Source: Anaerolineae bacterium
GTDB lineage: Bacteria > Chloroflexota > Anaerolineae > JAFGEY01
Assembly: GCA_016931365.1 (NCBI GenBank)
Contig: JAFGEY010000316.1
Coordinates: 1-6,109, forward strand
DNA length: 6,109 bases
Direction of reading: 5' to 3'
Each line of letters opens with the position of its first letter. The stretch's first letter is position 1. Positions 4,236-6,109 of the stretch are shown piece by piece. Position numbers and translations under genes: made by a program. The notes beneath the pieces are model-generated. The model was not told where the DNA came from and searched no databases. It saw only the letters and a list, made by a program, of their open reading frames with translations.

Positions 4236-6109
4236 ATGTCCCAGTTCGTCCACCTACACGTCCACAGCGAATACTCTTTGCTCGACGGCTTGAGTCGAGT
4301 CAAGGATCTGGCCCGGCGAGCCAAAGAGCTGCACATGCCGGCCATCGCCCTCACCGACCACGGCGTGATGTTTGGCGCAATCGAATTTGCGCGTGCCTGC
4401 CGCGGGGCCGGGGTCAAGCCGATCATCGGGGTAGAGATATACATCGCGCCGCGCGGAATGGCCGACCGCGATCCGCAAAAAGATCGCACCCCCTTCCACC
4501 TGGTGTTGCTGGCCGAAAATCAGGCCGGCTACCGCAACCTGCTCCAAATCGCTACCTCGTCCCAGTTGGACGGCTTTTACTACAAGCCGCGCGTCGACAA
4601 GCCCTTTTTGCAGGCGCATGCCGAGGGGATCATTGCCCTTTCGTCCTGCATGGCCGGCGAGGTGCCCACCCTGTTGATGCAGGGCCAGCGCGAGCAGGCC
4701 GTCCAGGCCGCGCGGTGGTACCGCGACGCTTTTGGCGCGGACAATTTTTTCCTCGAAATTCAAAAACACGAGGGCATTCCCGAATCGGATGACTTGAACG
4801 AGAAAATGGTCGCCCTGGCCCGCGAACTGGACATTCCCATCGTCGCCACCAACGACGCGCATTACGTCCGCGCCAACGACGCCGATGCGCAAGACATCCT
4901 GCTCTGCATCCAGACCGGCAAGGTGCGCGCCGATCCTGACCGCATGCGCATGACCGATAACGGTTATTATATCAAGAGCTACGAAGAAATGGCTGCTCTG
5001 TTCCCCCAGTGGCCCGAAGCATTGGAAAATACCGTGCACATTGCCGAGCGCTGTCATGTCAACGTAGAGAGCGAGGGCTATCATCTGCCCATTTTCCCCG
5101 TGCCAGAAGGCTATACGCCGGACACCTATCTGCGCGAACTGACTGAGGCTGGATTTCGCAGGCGCTACCAAGATCCGCAACAAGACAAATGGGATCGGCT
5201 CAACTATGAGTTGGACGTGATCCACAACATGGGCTTTGACACGTATTTCCTGATCTTGTGGGATCTGTGCAACTATGCCGTCGAGCAGGACATCTGGTGG
5301 AACGTGCGCGGCTCCGGGGCCGGCTCGATCGTCGCCTACAGCCTGGGCATCACCCACCTCGACCCGCTGCCCAACAACCTGATTTTCGAGCGCTTTCTCA
5401 ACCCTGAGCGCGTGACCATGCCCGACGTTGACCTCGACTACCCGGATAACCGCCGCCAGGAAATGATTGAATACACCAAGCGCAAATACGGCGTCGACAA
5501 GGTGGCCTACATCATCACCTTTGGGACGCTTGGCGCGCGCGCCGCCGTGCGTGACGTGGGCCGCGCGCTCGATGTGCCATTGAGCGAGGTGGACACCCTG
5601 GCCAAGATGGTGCCCAGCGGCCCCAAGGTCAAGCTCAAAGACGCCTTTGACAACCCCGAATTCAAGCAGCTTTACGAATCAGAAGGATACGTTAAAGAAT
5701 TGATCGATACTGCGCTCAAGGTCGAAGGCGTTGCACGTCACGCCAGCGTCCACGCGGCGGGCGTCGTTATCACCGACAAGCCGATGGTCGAATACATCCC
5801 CCTGGCCCGCGCCCCCAAGGGGGAGTCGGATATGGCCGTCACCCAGTTTCCGATGAAAATCGTCGATAGCATCGGCCTGCTCAAACTCGACTTTTTGGGC
5901 CTGGCCACGCTGACGCAGATGCGCAAGGCCGCCGAGCTGATCGAGGCGCGGCACGGTGTCTCGCTGCACTTTACCAACATTCCCACCGGCGACCCGTGCG
6001 TCTTTGACCTGCTCACGCGTGGCGAGGTGGTTGGCGTGTTCCAGGTCGAAAGCGAGGGCATGAAAAAGACGCTGGCCCAGATGCGCCCGACCTGCCTGGA
6101 AGACATCAT
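4236..6109 (+). CDS. dnaE: DNA polymerase III alpha subunit, N-terminal part (3' end outside window)
   Basis: This is the catalytic subunit of the replicative DNA polymerase III holoenzyme, acting at the replication fork. The frame is open from the ATG to the window end (624 codons plus two bases), roughly the first half of a protein of about 1,100-1,200 residues. The PHP domain spans about residues 4-215, with HLHVHSEYS (His8, His10), Asp17, LTDHG (Asp41, His42), Glu67, His88, Cys138, LEIQKH (Glu174, His178) and ATNDAHYV (Asp207, His209). These are the metal-ligand motifs that E. coli DnaE lacks. The polymerase core follows: VRGSGAGSIVAY (Arg358-Tyr368), FERFLNPERVTMPDVDLDY with catalytic Asp397 and Asp399, ITFGTLGARAAVRDVGR, HASVHAAGVVI, and KLDFLGLATL with the third aspartate, Asp552. 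The sequence stops in the fingers region just after VFQVESEGMKK. It is co-linear with E. coli DnaE, so it is not PolC. It has its own promoter. No intein is seen in the part visible. Confidence 0.98.
   Translation, partial: MSQFVHLHVHSEYSLLDGLSRVKDLARRAKELHMPAIALTDHGVMFGAIEFARACRGAGVKPIIGVEIYIAPRGMADRDPQKDRTPFHLVLLAENQAGYRNLLQIATSSQLDGFYYKPRVDKPFLQAHAEGIIALSSCMAGEVPTLLMQGQREQAVQAARWYRDAFGADNFFLEIQKHEGIPESDDLNEKMVALARELDIPIVATNDAHYVRANDADAQDILLCIQTGKVRADPDRMRMTDNGYYIKSYEEMAALFPQWPEALENTVHIAERCHVNVESEGYHLPIFPVPEGYTPDTYLRELTEAGFRRRYQDPQQDKWDRLNYELDVIHNMGFDTYFLILWDLCNYAVEQDIWWNVRGSGAGSIVAYSLGITHLDPLPNNLIFERFLNPERVTMPDVDLDYPDNRRQEMIEYTKRKYGVDKVAYIITFGTLGARAAVRDVGRALDVPLSEVDTLAKMVPSGPKVKLKDAFDNPEFKQLYESEGYVKELIDTALKVEGVARHASVHAAGVVITDKPMVEYIPLARAPKGESDMAVTQFPMKIVDSIGLLKLDFLGLATLTQMRKAAELIEARHGVSLHFTNIPTGDPCVFDLLTRGEVVGVFQVESEGMKKTLAQMRPTCLEDI

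Noticed and set aside
4254..5357. A 367-codon open frame on the minus strand opposite dnaE
   Set aside because: It mirrors the codon bias of dnaE, has no ribosome binding site or family motif that I can see, and the plus strand is unambiguously DnaE.

Overview
This is a GC-rich bacterial chromosome segment (about 60% G+C by eye) with all genes on the + strand. The DnaE sequence, with an Asn-Val in place of Gly-Pro just before the RGSGAGS motif, together with the general protein style, suggests a Chloroflexota (Anaerolineae-like) bacterium. That assignment is inference from remembered family features, not from a search. No mobile element, CRISPR array, tRNA or rRNA is visible.

Layout. Positions 1-426 hold the 3' part of an OmpR/PhoB-type response regulator. 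One base later (428-1852) comes a complete membrane histidine kinase, so the two form a two-component operon. The 178-base gap 1853-2030 is unusually structured: it has a 13-base odd palindrome, an ~80-base near-perfect hairpin, and an overlapping, mutually exclusive terminator-like hairpin followed by T6, just upstream of the next gene's ribosome binding site. Positions 2031-3956 encode a 641-residue DUF4838-type protein, which looks like a glycoside hydrolase. It has a GH20b/GH67N-like N-terminal domain, a predicted barrel with a CxCxxC motif, and no signal peptide. The 279-base gap 3957-4235 contains a 12-bp-stem terminator, an AT-rich 17-base palindrome, an extended -10 promoter and a cluster of GTTTCACG-like direct repeats. 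Positions 4236-6109 encode the first 624 residues of the DNA polymerase III alpha subunit (dnaE), which runs off the window. Its PHP-domain metal-ligand motifs look intact and its three polymerase aspartates are present.

How the genes relate. The sensor kinase would phosphorylate the adjacent regulator. Nothing in the sequence shows what they sense or regulate. The DUF4838 gene could be reached by read-through from the two-component operon across the structured leader, because I see no convincing promoter in that gap. dnaE is a separate transcription unit with its own terminator-insulated promoter. The strongest candidate for something undescribed is the two-state RNA leader at 1920-2013. The rest looks like ordinary chromosomal content around one poorly characterised enzyme family. 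No gap without a gene exceeds 300 bases.
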